NCBI GenBank assembly: GCA_937870805.1
Contig: CALMZT010000661.1
Span: 1-11,875, forward strand
Reading direction: 5' to 3'
Source of the DNA: an uncultured Chloroflexota bacterium
GTDB lineage: Bacteria; Chloroflexota; Anaerolineae; Aggregatilineales; Phototrophicaceae
Length of the DNA: 11,875 nt
Shown here: positions 6,116-11,875 of the stretch, in pieces
Numbering within the stretch: position 1 is the stretch's first letter
Layout: each line of letters opens with the position of its first letter
Notes under the pieces: generated by a model
What the model was told of the DNA's origin: nothing
Databases searched by the model: none
Seen by the model: the letters and a program-made list of their open reading frames with translations, nothing else
Translations under genes and position numbers: made by a program

Positions 6116-6337
6116 TCATGGCTTGCCGCCTTTATCCATGTTGCGCACGTAGCGCATGAGCGCTTGCCCCACCTGTGCCATCAGGTCGCCTTTGTCCGCG
6201 CGATACAGGATGGTTTTGGTATCGTCGGGAAAGACAATGGTTGCTTCATAGTCGATTTCTTTTTGCAGATTGAGCTTGCCCGTTTTTGCTGGCTTGTGTT
6301 TCAGCGTGATTTTGAAGATGTAGGTGATCTCGGTCAT
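6116..6337 (-). CDS. Hypothetical 73-residue protein
   Basis: The family is not recognised. The ATG at 6337 is preferred over in-frame upstream codons, because those would run through the terminator hairpin and read as unlikely protein. The product is basic (MTEITYIFKITLKHKPAKTG at the start) and appears to be mostly beta strands followed by a C-terminal helix (DLMAQVGQALMRYVRNMDK). An AAGG lies 9 bases before the start. It is the first gene after the intrinsic terminator and heads the lysis-like block. Confidence 0.6.
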   Translation of the reverse strand: MTEITYIFKITLKHKPAKTGKLNLQKEIDYEATIVFPDDTKTILYRADKGDLMAQVGQALMRYVRNMDKGGKP

Positions 6338-6391
6338 GACACGCGCCTTGCTGCTAGTGACTCCGTTCCGGTGGGTGGCGCTGGTACAAAC

Positions 6392-6415
6392 AAAAACACC
6401 GCCTGTCAGCGGTGT
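6392..6415 (-). terminator. Intrinsic (Rho-independent) terminator
   Basis: Read on the minus strand, a perfect 7-bp GC-rich stem (ACACCGC at 6415-6409 with GCGGTGT at 6402-6396) with a 6-base loop (TGACAG) is followed at once by a T-run (GTTTTTG). This is a classic intrinsic terminator ending the tail-side transcript. A further inverted pair, AAAAACAC (6392-6399) and GTGTTTTT (6426-6433), could form a competing fold. The 58 bases between it and the next gene show no clear promoter, so partial read-through or antitermination may feed the lysis-like genes. Confidence 0.85.
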
Positions 6416-6466
6416 CGAGTAGGTTGTGTTTTTATGCGGCTTCCTGCCCAACAGCCTGTGAAAGCG

Positions 6467-6562
6467 TCAGTCATCGTTTCCACCAATCCGCACTTCTATC
6501 GTATTCGCGTCCAACGCCTTGCCAATAGGAGGCATATTGAACGCCATTGCGGTTCTATTCAT
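6467..6562 (-). CDS. Possible 31-codon small ORF before the terminator
   Basis: The ATG at 6562 overlaps the stop of the upstream gene (ATGAATAG) and has a GGAAG ribosome site 6 bases away. The frame encodes a 31-residue peptide (MNRTAMAFNMPPIGKALDAN…) ending in IEVRIGGNDD, with its stop about 50 bases before the terminator. The phasing, ribosome site and sensible composition support it; no motif is recognised. Confidence 0.45.
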   Translation of the reverse strand: MNRTAMAFNMPPIGKALDANTIEVRIGGNDD

Positions 6563-6956
6563 GCGTCACTTCCAACAACTGCAAAATAGGCTTACGGAAT
6601 ACCGTAATCGTATCGCCAACCTGTGCGGTAGTAGAATGCATATACCAACCGTGATGTTTACCGCCTTTTTCGTAAGGATAGGCGTGGGTATCGTCCATAT
6701 AGAGACCGCCGCCCGGATAGATAACGCCCGCCGCAATCCGTTCTACATCACCGTCCGCGTCAATGAACCTTACCCGATGGGCTTGCGTGGCAACGGCGCG
6801 ATTGATGACGCTGAAATCCGCGCCCCGCGCTGTGAGTTCGTCAAATACCTTAAACACGGCTTCTAAGAAGTCAGACGGCAAATCTTTAGCGGGGATGTCA
6901 AAGGGCGTTTGGCTATCAATGAGGGCGCAAATGACTTGCTTTTGGTTATTATCCAT
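6555..6956 (-). CDS. Hypothetical 133-residue protein
   Basis: The family is not recognised. The first half is helical and acidic (DLPSDFLEAVFKVFDELTARG). The second half looks like beta structure with a glycine-, His- and Tyr-rich stretch (GGGLYMDDTHAYPYEKGGKHHGWY at about 82-105), which could be a binding loop or metal-contact region, followed by TTAQVGDTITVFRKPILQLLEV. No signal peptide or membrane helix is seen. It starts 4 bases after the stop of the upstream gene, with only a weak GGGA-type ribosome site, so translation is probably coupled. It is the last sizeable gene before the terminator. Confidence 0.65.
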   Translation of the reverse strand: MDNNQKQVICALIDSQTPFDIPAKDLPSDFLEAVFKVFDELTARGADFSVINRAVATQAHRVRFIDADGDVERIAAGVIYPGGGLYMDDTHAYPYEKGGKHHGWYMHSTTAQVGDTITVFRKPILQLLEVTHE

Positions 6957-6960
6957 GCTG

Positions 6961-7248
6961 TTATCCCGACCTCATGACCTCTCTTGTAAGGGATAGTATA
7001 TTATATAAACAATCCTCAAGTGTGTGAGTGTCCTCCTCTTGGTAGCTGTAGACATCCATGCCACGCTTTACCGTCAGCGTCACGGTGTACGCATTACGAG
7101 GCGCTATTATATACACGGGACCTCTAGAGTTTATCGAATCCCACCTTTCCGTTTTGACGTGCTGATTAAGCGCTATGCTATCAATCTCACCAAAACGGCG
7201 ACAATAGCGAACAAGTAACTTGGCAAGATGTTCTGCTGACATCCTCAT
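6961..7248 (-). CDS. Hypothetical 95-residue protein
   Basis: The family is not recognised. The ATG at 7248 is preceded by AAGGGTGA, part of which is locked in an inverted repeat; an in-frame ATG at 7242 is a less likely start. The protein begins with a basic helix (EHLAKLLVRYCRRFGE), has a central region with two likely beta strands (PVYIIAPRNAYTVTLTVKRG) and ends in a helix (TLEDCLYNILSLTREVM). It is cytoplasmic by composition. The separation from the upstream gene by a 63-base gap, unusual in this packed region, suggests that its expression is controlled separately. Confidence 0.65.
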   Translation of the reverse strand: MRMSAEHLAKLLVRYCRRFGEIDSIALNQHVKTERWDSINSRGPVYIIAPRNAYTVTLTVKRGMDVYSYQEEDTHTLEDCLYNILSLTREVMRSG

Positions 7249-7252
7249 TTAT

Positions 7253-7274
7253 TCACCCTTCACTCTAAGGGTGA
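7253..7274 (-). promoter_or_regulatory. Perfect stem-loop over a ribosome binding site, possible operator
   Basis: TCACCCTT and AAGGGTGA (8-bp perfect inverted repeat, 6-base loop) sit 4 bases before the ATG at 7248, so the ribosome site of the 95-residue gene lies in the stem's downstream arm. In RNA this could hide the ribosome site. In DNA it could be an operator, since a -10-like TACAAT lies on the minus strand at 7279-7274. There is no T-run after the stem, so it is not an intrinsic terminator. Confidence 0.5.
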
Positions 7275-7311
7275 TTGTAACACAAGCTCTGAAAGCAGAT
7301 GCACACCGTCT

Positions 7312-7419
7312 TCAGATGAGCTCGCGTTTACGCAGCAAAACAATCAACTTCACTAAGCCGATCCCGATCAGGATGTGCAATACGATGGATAAGCCCGCGA
7401 GGATGAGGTCTATAGACAT
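7312..7419 (-). CDS. 35-residue single-helix membrane peptide
   Basis: The ATG at 7419 lies 4 bases after the stop of the coiled-coil gene and opens a 35-codon frame ending at a TGA at 7312-7314. The product is a continuous hydrophobic helix (about 4-29: DLILAGLSIVLHILIGIGLV…) followed by a basic tail (LLRKRELI), which predicts a single-span membrane protein with its C-terminus in the cytoplasm. Such a clean membrane pattern is unlikely by chance. Small membrane peptides of this kind occur in phage late regions as holin or antiholin candidates, but no family is recognised. Confidence 0.65.
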   Translation of the reverse strand: MSIDLILAGLSIVLHILIGIGLVKLIVLLRKRELI

Positions 7420-7423
7420 GGTT

Positions 7424-7753
7424 TTACCGATTGCCGACCCTTAATGGGGTGACGCGCTCAGCAAGCAACTGCGCTACTGTCGCCTCTAATTCTGCAATGC
7501 GTTCCTCAGCCGACTTTGGTTTCACCTTCGGCGGCAGCTTCGCCACATCATGCACGGCAACAATCGTTTTTGCCTTGTTTCGCTGCTGCAAACTGGCACC
7601 CTCTACGAGATGGACAATGACCCGCCCCGTATCAGGCACATAGGAAAGACCCGTACACAGGTCGCCTAATTCTGCCTTCAGTTCGGCGTGCAGTGCATCG
7701 GTATCAACGATCTTGTCTTCGATTTCGATGTCAATTATTCTTGGATCGCTCAT
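7424..7753 (-). CDS. Hypothetical protein with C-terminal coiled coil
   Basis: The 109-residue product has an N-terminal acidic part, a likely beta section (GLSYVPDTGRVIVHLVEGAS at 35-54), a Lys/Pro linker (KLPPKVKPK, 72-80) and a heptad-like helix (81-100, SAEERIAELEATVAQLLAER). Its ATG directly follows the stop of the upstream fibre-like gene (TAAATG), with GGAG 9 bases before the start. Directly downstream of the fibre-like array, it could be a small tail or fibre-associated protein, or an assembly factor using the coiled coil for trimerisation. That is inference, and no family is recognised. Confidence 0.65.
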   Translation of the reverse strand: MSDPRIIDIEIEDKIVDTDALHAELKAELGDLCTGLSYVPDTGRVIVHLVEGASLQQRNKAKTIVAVHDVAKLPPKVKPKSAEERIAELEATVAQLLAERVTPLRVGNR

Positions 7754-8251
7754 TTAACACAACTCCATAGCGAAAATCTTCAGATCAACATTCCCCGTGC
7801 CAGAATTGACGTACCACTGCAATGAACAGGTATGCGCCCCTGCCGCCAGCAGGCTGCCCCCCGCGCCCCCGCCTGTAATCATCATGATATTGAGGTTGTC
7901 GTTGTAGTTGGCTAACAACCCTTGTAGCAGCGTTGTACCAAAGGTTGCGTGACCCTGCCGCAGTCCATCAATGGCAAGGTCAAACGTCCCTAAGCCCCCT
8001 GCTGAATTGAAATAATAGCCCGTTGCCCAGAAGAGAATGTATCCACCAGTGGTCGTGAGGTTTACAGTGGAGTTGGTCATCGTCACAAATGTCGCACTCG
8101 TGGTCGTGACCGCGCCTGTAGCACCTGCGACAAACGGACGCGATTTGAGCCACGTCAGATTGTCACGCAGCTGCTCATTCAGTTTCGCCGCTTTTGCAAC
8201 CTCACCGCCAATCCAGCTTTTCGGTGCTGTCCATTGATTTATCGCTGCCAT
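7754..8251 (-). CDS. Tail-fibre-like protein, array copy 4
   Basis: This 165-residue protein is the last of four tandem paralogues. The N-terminal motif (WTAPKSWIGGEVAKAAKLNEQ, then LRDNLTWLKSRPF) matches a segment common at the start of phage tail/fibre proteins (W…A…LN…LRDN…L). The C-terminal about 120 residues are Thr-, Ser- and Gly-rich beta strands, suggesting a compact beta-sandwich. It is the most divergent of the three copies with the LKSRPF motif: the paralogue signature IDG-x-R-x-GDAT reads IDGLRQGHAT, and the TPPSA segment is replaced by Gly/Ala-rich sequence (TGGGAGGSLLAAGAHT). Start ATG follows the upstream stop directly (TAAATG) with GGAG 9 bases before it. A receptor-binding or tail-tip decoration role is inferred. 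Confidence 0.75.
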   Translation of the reverse strand: MAAINQWTAPKSWIGGEVAKAAKLNEQLRDNLTWLKSRPFVAGATGAVTTTSATFVTMTNSTVNLTTTGGYILFWATGYYFNSAGGLGTFDLAIDGLRQGHATFGTTLLQGLLANYNDNLNIMMITGGGAGGSLLAAGAHTCSLQWYVNSGTGNVDLKIFAMELC

Positions 8252-8734
8252 TTATCGAATCTCCATGACGTACAGGCGAGGCAGTAAGCTGGCAGTCCCT
8301 GCGTTGGTTTTCCAGTAGATGGAATAGTTGTGGCTTGCGGCACTGGGCGGCGTGCTGGTGAACCAGACCATGCCGATACAATCCATGTAGTTCGCTACGG
8401 GGTTCGTGATTCGGGTTAAGCCATTGGTCGCGTCTCCTACACGCGCGCCGTCAATGGCTAAATCCAAGGTGGTGAGTGCGGCGGCGGAATTACTTAACTT
8501 GCCATTGGCAATGATGAGCATGTTGCCGCCGACGGACGTAATCGCGATACTCGACTCTGTAACCTCAACAAAACTGGCAGAGGTCGTTGTTTTGGTTGTG
8601 AGCGAGGCGCTGTTAAATGGACGCGATTTCAGCCATTCCAGATTGTTGCGAAGTTGCTCGTTGAGGTGGGTTGCCGTCGCGAATGCGCCCGAAATTGCAT
8701 CCCAGTCGATGGGGCTTTGCCATTGATTTGCCAT
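8252..8734 (-). CDS. Tail-fibre-like protein, array copy 3
   Basis: The 160 residues have the N-terminal anchor motif (HLNEQLRNNLEWLKSRPF) and a beta-rich C-terminal domain. Signature segments shared with copy 2 are SFVEVTES, LAIDGARVGDAT and TPPSAASHNYSIYWKT, and the end MEIR matches IEIR there. The domain probably folds as a beta-sandwich, trimeric or monomeric, at the phage tail tip. A GGTGAG ribosome site lies 6 bases before the ATG and includes the upstream stop, so translation is coupled to copy 2. The role is inferred from neighbours and from the general phage-fibre N-terminal motif; no enzymatic residues are evident. Confidence 0.78.
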   Translation of the reverse strand: MANQWQSPIDWDAISGAFATATHLNEQLRNNLEWLKSRPFNSASLTTKTTTSASFVEVTESSIAITSVGGNMLIIANGKLSNSAAALTTLDLAIDGARVGDATNGLTRITNPVANYMDCIGMVWFTSTPPSAASHNYSIYWKTNAGTASLLPRLYVMEIR

Positions 8735-8740
8735 TGGTTC

Positions 8741-9220
8741 TCACCGTATCTCAATCGCAGCGAAACGGGTGAGGATTGTCCCTGTGTTGGCGCTCACCTT
8801 CCAGTAGATGCTGTAGGTATGGCTGTCCGCGCTGGGCGGTGAACTCGTCATATAGAGGAGACTCAGGCAGTCGGGGTAGTTGTTATTGGGGCAGGTGATT
8901 TGCGTCAGCCCTACCGTCGCATCCCCCTGTCTTGTGCCATCAATCGCAAGGTCAAAGGTATTGATCGTGCCCGTGATGCTGTTACTGAAAATCCCGCACG
9001 CTGCCATAAAGATGTTGCCGCCGGCGGACGTAAAGGTAATGCGGCTTTCTGTCAACTCGACAAAACTGGTGCTGGTGGTGTTCACAGTGGCGGTCATGAC
9101 CACGTTTGCGAACGGACGTGATTTTAGCCACTTGAGATTATCACGAAGCTGCGCATTGAGTTTGGAAGCCAGCACGCGCTCTTGCGTTGACCAATCTGCG
9201 GGAGTTGTCCAACTGGGCAT
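8741..9220 (-). CDS. Tail-fibre-like protein, array copy 2
   Basis: The 159 residues follow the plan of copy 3: W-x-TP-x-DW near the start, LNAQLRDNLKWLKSRPF, then a beta-rich domain with TSFVELTES, LAIDGTRQGDAT, GLTQIT and SSPPSADSHTYSIYWK. Differences from copy 3 are concentrated between these signatures, as expected if loops diverge while the framework is kept. The ATG is 6 bases after the upstream stop, with an AGG ribosome element between. The protein is presumably a tail-tip or fibre component made together with its siblings. Function is inferred, and no catalytic motif is seen. Confidence 0.78.
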   Translation of the reverse strand: MPSWTTPADWSTQERVLASKLNAQLRDNLKWLKSRPFANVVMTATVNTTSTSFVELTESRITFTSAGGNIFMAACGIFSNSITGTINTFDLAIDGTRQGDATVGLTQITCPNNNYPDCLSLLYMTSSPPSADSHTYSIYWKVSANTGTILTRFAAIEIR

Positions 9221-9226
9221 GTGTGC

Positions 9227-9712
9227 CTACTGTTCAATGACTTCAAAGTGCCAGCCTGCCTGCAATGTCAGCGTGCCCGCGCTGGTTTTCCACTGTGCTT
9301 TAAAGATATGACTGGCGGCAGTTAGCGTTACCGTGTGGAACACAATGCAGAACGGGTCATTGCTTCCCGCGCCGCGCGTGATGTACTGCAAGCCTGTCGT
9401 TGCGTCGCCGACGCTTGTGCCATCGACTAAAAGCGTAATGCCTACCGTTGCCGCCACACTGAGGTTCACTGAACCGACAAACAACATGCGCGCGCGCGCC
9501 GCATTGGTGGTAATCGTTTTGGTGACGCCTGCGATGTCCACAAAGGACGCGCTGGTGGTGTTGGTGGTGGTCCCGGCGCGAACGCCATCCTGCGTCGGGT
9601 CTTTCAAAAACATCAGTGGACTGCTGAGGTAGTCGTCAAAATCGCTCTCAAAAAGCGTGCCTGCCGCTGCCCAGTCCTTGGGTGTTCGCCACGTTGCGCT
9701 CGGTGCTGTCAT
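9227..9712 (-). CDS. Tail-fibre-like protein, array copy 1, divergent N-terminus
   Basis: This 161-residue protein is the first of the array. Its N-terminus keeps W-x-TPKDW but replaces the LN…LRDN…LKSRPF motif with FESDFDDYLSSPLMFLKDPTQDG. The beta-rich body keeps the shared landmarks: TNTTSASFVDIAG, LLVDGTSVGDATTGLQYIT and LTAASHIFKAQWKTSAGT. The different N-terminus may attach to the tail hub in another way and act as an adaptor for the other copies (inference). It begins after the tail-hub gene with an AGGA ribosome element about 8 bases before the ATG and a 9-base gap from the hub stop. Confidence 0.75.
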   Translation of the reverse strand: MTAPSATWRTPKDWAAAGTLFESDFDDYLSSPLMFLKDPTQDGVRAGTTTNTTSASFVDIAGVTKTITTNAARARMLFVGSVNLSVAATVGITLLVDGTSVGDATTGLQYITRGAGSNDPFCIVFHTVTLTAASHIFKAQWKTSAGTLTLQAGWHFEVIEQ

Positions 9713-9721
9713 GAAGGTGTC

Positions 9722-11320
9722 CTATAAAGCAATGATCGCTGTATCATCGAGTTCGCTTGACCCCGCTACCCCCAACAGCCAGTACGCATCTCTGCCCAGT
9801 GGAGACAGGGTGTAAGTGGTGTAATGTTCACGCTTCGCAGCGTCTGCCTGATGCTGTATTCCCACCACCACGTAGGTGTGATTACTCCTGGAGTTTTCGT
9901 TATCGTTGACGGTGATGAGGCTGCCAATCGAGACGCTGGCAGTGAGTAGTTTTGTGGTGTTGGCGATAAAACGAATGCTCTGAAAACGGTCAATGGCATC
10001 CTTAAAGCGCGCCACCTGTGTCTGAGCATACCCTAACGCCGTGTCAACGTCCCCGATCAGCTTGACGTTGTAAGACTGCGGAATGGGGTCGTTATCGTAT
10101 ACGGACTGCGCATCAACGGCAGTCACCGTCTGGCGTTCGTAGGTGTACAGGGGCGTACCGCGCACCTGTAGTGTGGTGATATAGACATCAATCCCTGTTG
10201 GGTTAACAAGTGTCACACTCGCGCTTTGTGCCTTCGCCTGCAACGACGCCGTGATATAGGCGGTAACGTTTGAGCCGCTGCCGTCGCTGGCGGTATTGGC
10301 GATGTAGTCTGTTCCAGCAACAGGGTCTATCGTTGTCAGTGCGCCAATGCGGGCGTTGGGTGTATTCGGGTCACGATACTGGCAGTTCACCGTAAGGCTA
10401 TCGAGCGCGCGCAGCGTAATCACGCGCGGTGCGGAATACAGCACCGTGCCAACGCTCCCCACTTGACGAGGTTCAAAGGTTACGGTGACGGCATTCACCA
10501 GATCTTCACCGTAGCGATAATCAGCGTTCCTCAAATCATCGCTGTACAGGGTGAGTGCAACGCCCGGTGAAAGCGCCTGATTGCTGCTGTAATAACGATC
10601 CTGAAATTCAAACTTTGATCCGTTCCAGAAAAAGCGCCCGCCGCATTCAGCCATCATCAAATCTGTGATGTAGCTGCCCATGCCGACGCTGTTGTAGCGG
10701 TCACTGGCATTATCCCCCACGTATGGCAGTGTCGTGCTGCTAACTGAGGCGGTCAACAAATCAGGCGAATACAGCCTCGCAGTGCCCATCACCGATACGT
10801 CCAAGACCGCCCAACTGCTGGCATACGGCCAGACTACAGGCATATCGGTAGAATTCATGATGGCAGTGAGCGCCGCGTTAATCGTGACGCTGGTTTGCAG
10901 CTTGGGGAAAATTTGCCCCTTTAACAGCTTCTGCATCGGATCTTCGGCAGTGATGTCTACAACCGCATTGTTTTGTGGGTCAGCGGTCTGCTCAATGCGC
11001 GGCTTGATAGAAGCAATTTTCCCTGTCCAGTTGATGTAGGTTGTGCCGTTGTAGGTCGCTGTGATTTTCACCAGCGTCCCGCGCGTCAACAGTCCATAGA
11101 AGGCGCTGCTGGTATTGGACGGCGTGAGCAAGCCATCATTATTGCGCAGTCTGAAGGTGAGCTTGGACGGCGGCGCAACAACGCCATACGGGTCTTGAAA
11201 CCCGTACACGAGGTTGAAGTTCATCCAGCGCGCGGTAACATCGGCTAAGGCATGACTGTAAGAACCACCATGTCCAAAGTCGATTTGCAGTTTGTAGGTG
11301 TAGGCTAATCCGATAGGCAT
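9722..11320 (-). CDS. Tail hub / minor tail protein
   Basis: The 532-residue protein lies directly after the tape-measure gene, where siphovirus tails encode distal tail or hub proteins. Landmarks are an N-terminal beta domain with LTFRLRNNDG (54-63) and WTGKIASIKP (98-107), a helical insert with ITDLMMAECGGRFFWNGSKFEFQDRYY at 218-244 (a segment type common in minor tail proteins of siphoviruses), and long beta regions to the C-terminus. It probably forms the tail-tip hub that plugs the tube and holds the fibre proteins. The ATG overlaps the tape-measure stop by one base (TAATG). The call rests on gene order and the landmark segment; I cannot confirm the exact family. Confidence 0.8.
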   Translation of the reverse strand: MPIGLAYTYKLQIDFGHGGSYSHALADVTARWMNFNLVYGFQDPYGVVAPPSKLTFRLRNNDGLLTPSNTSSAFYGLLTRGTLVKITATYNGTTYINWTGKIASIKPRIEQTADPQNNAVVDITAEDPMQKLLKGQIFPKLQTSVTINAALTAIMNSTDMPVVWPYASSWAVLDVSVMGTARLYSPDLLTASVSSTTLPYVGDNASDRYNSVGMGSYITDLMMAECGGRFFWNGSKFEFQDRYYSSNQALSPGVALTLYSDDLRNADYRYGEDLVNAVTVTFEPRQVGSVGTVLYSAPRVITLRALDSLTVNCQYRDPNTPNARIGALTTIDPVAGTDYIANTASDGSGSNVTAYITASLQAKAQSASVTLVNPTGIDVYITTLQVRGTPLYTYERQTVTAVDAQSVYDNDPIPQSYNVKLIGDVDTALGYAQTQVARFKDAIDRFQSIRFIANTTKLLTASVSIGSLITVNDNENSRSNHTYVVVGIQHQADAAKREHYTTYTLSPLGRDAYWLLGVAGSSELDDTAIIAL

Positions 11321-11874
11321 TAGGGACCGCCTCCGCCCGGATGTGGATTAGGCGTTGACCCGCCCCCGTCGCCTTGTTCGCCAACGATTTCGCGGATGAT
11401 ATTTTCGAGTTCGCCGCGCGCGCCTGCTGTGTTGAAGCGTAGATTGACGGTGAGCGTGCGCCCGCCGATACTGGCAAGCCGCGAACTGATCTGGTCAACC
11501 TTCGTGCTGGCAGTAGTGAAATCGGTTTTCATGCTGGCAACGCTGTCGGCGCTGGCTGCCATGCTGCCTTCAAAGGTGGTGCTGCTTTCGGAAATTGACG
11601 CCATGTCGGTATCAATCGTGGCAATGCTTTCCATGTAGCTGTCGATGCCAAACCCTTCAGCTTCCTCCAGTCGTGAGCCAAGTGTGCCGATGTATGGTCC
11701 CGCCTGCCCGCCAGCGCCCCCGCTGCCATCCCCACCCGTGATTCCAACGTCAGCATTCGTATTGGCAACGTAACTGTAGCCCGTCATGCCCGCCATATTG
11801 GCGGCAATCTGCTGGTCGCTCATCCCCATATAGGTAGCGGTTTGCATACCGCCCTGTACGTTGGCGATTGCCGC
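11320..11874 (-). CDS. C-terminal end of a tape-measure-like protein (partial)
   Basis: The frame is open to the right edge, so this is the C-terminal part of a larger protein; the M at 11847 is internal. The visible part has a Gly-rich stretch (GGDGSGGAGGQAGPYIGTLGS), a long Ser/Ala/Thr-rich helical region with heptad character (about 70-130 after M11847), a TLTVNLRFNTAGARGELENIIREI segment and a Gly/Pro-rich end. Such a helical, low-complexity region just before the tail hub fits a tape-measure protein, which sets tail length and is injected first. The gene start and the frameshifted chaperone genes expected before it lie outside the window. Confidence 0.7.
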   Translation of the reverse strand, partial: AAIANVQGGMQTATYMGMSDQQIAANMAGMTGYSYVANTNADVGITGGDGSGGAGGQAGPYIGTLGSRLEEAEGFGIDSYMESIATIDTDMASISESSTTFEGSMAASADSVASMKTDFTTASTKVDQISSRLASIGGRTLTVNLRFNTAGARGELENIIREIVGEQGDGGGSTPNPHPGGGGP

Positions 11875-11875
11875 C

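Larger units (their letters stand above)
7754..9712 (-). repeat. Four-gene tandem paralogue array
   Basis: Four consecutive genes of 159-165 codons encode homologous fibre-like proteins in the same order and orientation. DNA similarity is visible in the segments that encode LRDNL-x-WLKSRPF (near 8130, 8620 and 9110) but not over whole genes, so the duplications are old or under diversifying pressure. Segment-wise similarity leaves room for recombination between copies. Confidence 0.85.

Noticed and set aside
5904..6119. A 71-codon minus-strand frame with a good ATG (MNYECGATITR…)
   Set aside because: Its composition (Cys, Arg, Gly, Thr-rich, no structure) is poorer than the overlapping frame ending at 5884, which reads as a sensible protein and ends in the standard ATGA overlap.
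6416..6473. A 22-codon minus-strand ORF starting at the ATG inside ATGACTGA
   Set aside because: It reads into the terminator stem and has no motif; the overlap is likely to be chance.
6164..6589. A 141-codon plus-strand frame across the terminator region
   Set aside because: It is antisense to several minus-strand genes and runs through the terminator hairpin. Composition is unconvincing.
8880..9311. A 143-codon plus-strand frame over the fibre-like array
   Set aside because: It is a shadow of the Thr/Asn/Ser-rich minus-strand beta proteins. Similar antisense frames appear over the other array copies at the same relative places, as expected from paralogous DNA.
1..11875. CRISPR array, tRNA genes, attachment sites or insertion sequence ends
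   Set aside because: I found no regular spaced repeats, no cloverleaf-type sequence, no transposase or integrase frame, and no terminal inverted repeats by eye; a computational scan could still find weak cases.

Overview
The window looks like part of a tailed-phage genome or prophage with siphovirus-type tail genes (Caudoviricetes). The evidence is the gene order on the minus strand, read from right to left: the C-terminal end of a tape-measure-like protein, a 532-residue tail-hub/minor tail protein, four tandem paralogous tail-fibre-like proteins, a run of small proteins, and a lysis-like cassette. Genes are packed tightly, with ATGA or TAATG overlaps or gaps of a few bases. No tRNA, rRNA, CRISPR array, integrase, transposase or attachment site is visible. 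The host cannot be named from the sequence. A G-L-x-(I/L/V)-G-D...hydrophobic...G-x-P motif in one membrane protein recalls uncharacterised Chloroflexota proteins, but this is only a weak hint.

Left part (1-1866, plus strand): an operon of at least four genes, each joined to the next by a 4-base overlap. They are a Cys-rich zinc-ribbon-like protein whose frame is open to the left edge, an XRE-type helix-turn-helix protein, an HTH-less protein sharing its N-terminal module with the regulator (including an exact 27-bp DNA repeat starting at the ATG), and an unknown 87-residue protein. A possible 21-codon ORF follows. This looks like an early or regulatory accessory block.

Middle (1893-3511): two minus-strand genes, a calcineurin-like metallophosphoesterase and a membrane-anchored protein, lie beyond the lysis region and look like accessory (moron-type) cargo. 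A plus-strand gene (3197-3511) starts 3 bases from the start of the membrane protein and is transcribed away from it.

Right part (3515-11875, minus strand): the late region. In transcription order it holds the tape-measure C-terminus, tail hub, four tail-fibre-like paralogues, a 109-residue coiled-coil protein, a hidden 35-residue membrane peptide, 95- and 133-residue unknowns, a possible 31-residue ORF, a clear intrinsic terminator (6392-6415), 73- and about 74-residue unknowns, a membrane-anchored coiled-coil protein (spanin-like), a holin-like membrane protein, a hidden 56-residue very basic protein, and a 416-residue TIM-barrel-like glycosidase, the best endolysin candidate. An 8-bp perfect stem-loop at 7253-7274 covers the ribosome binding site of the 95-residue gene.

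The points most worth attention are the four-copy fibre-like array, the shared N-terminal module in the early operon, the small ORFs that are easily missed, and the unusual glycosidase-based lysis cassette. The sequence alone does not show a clearly new defence or mobile system.
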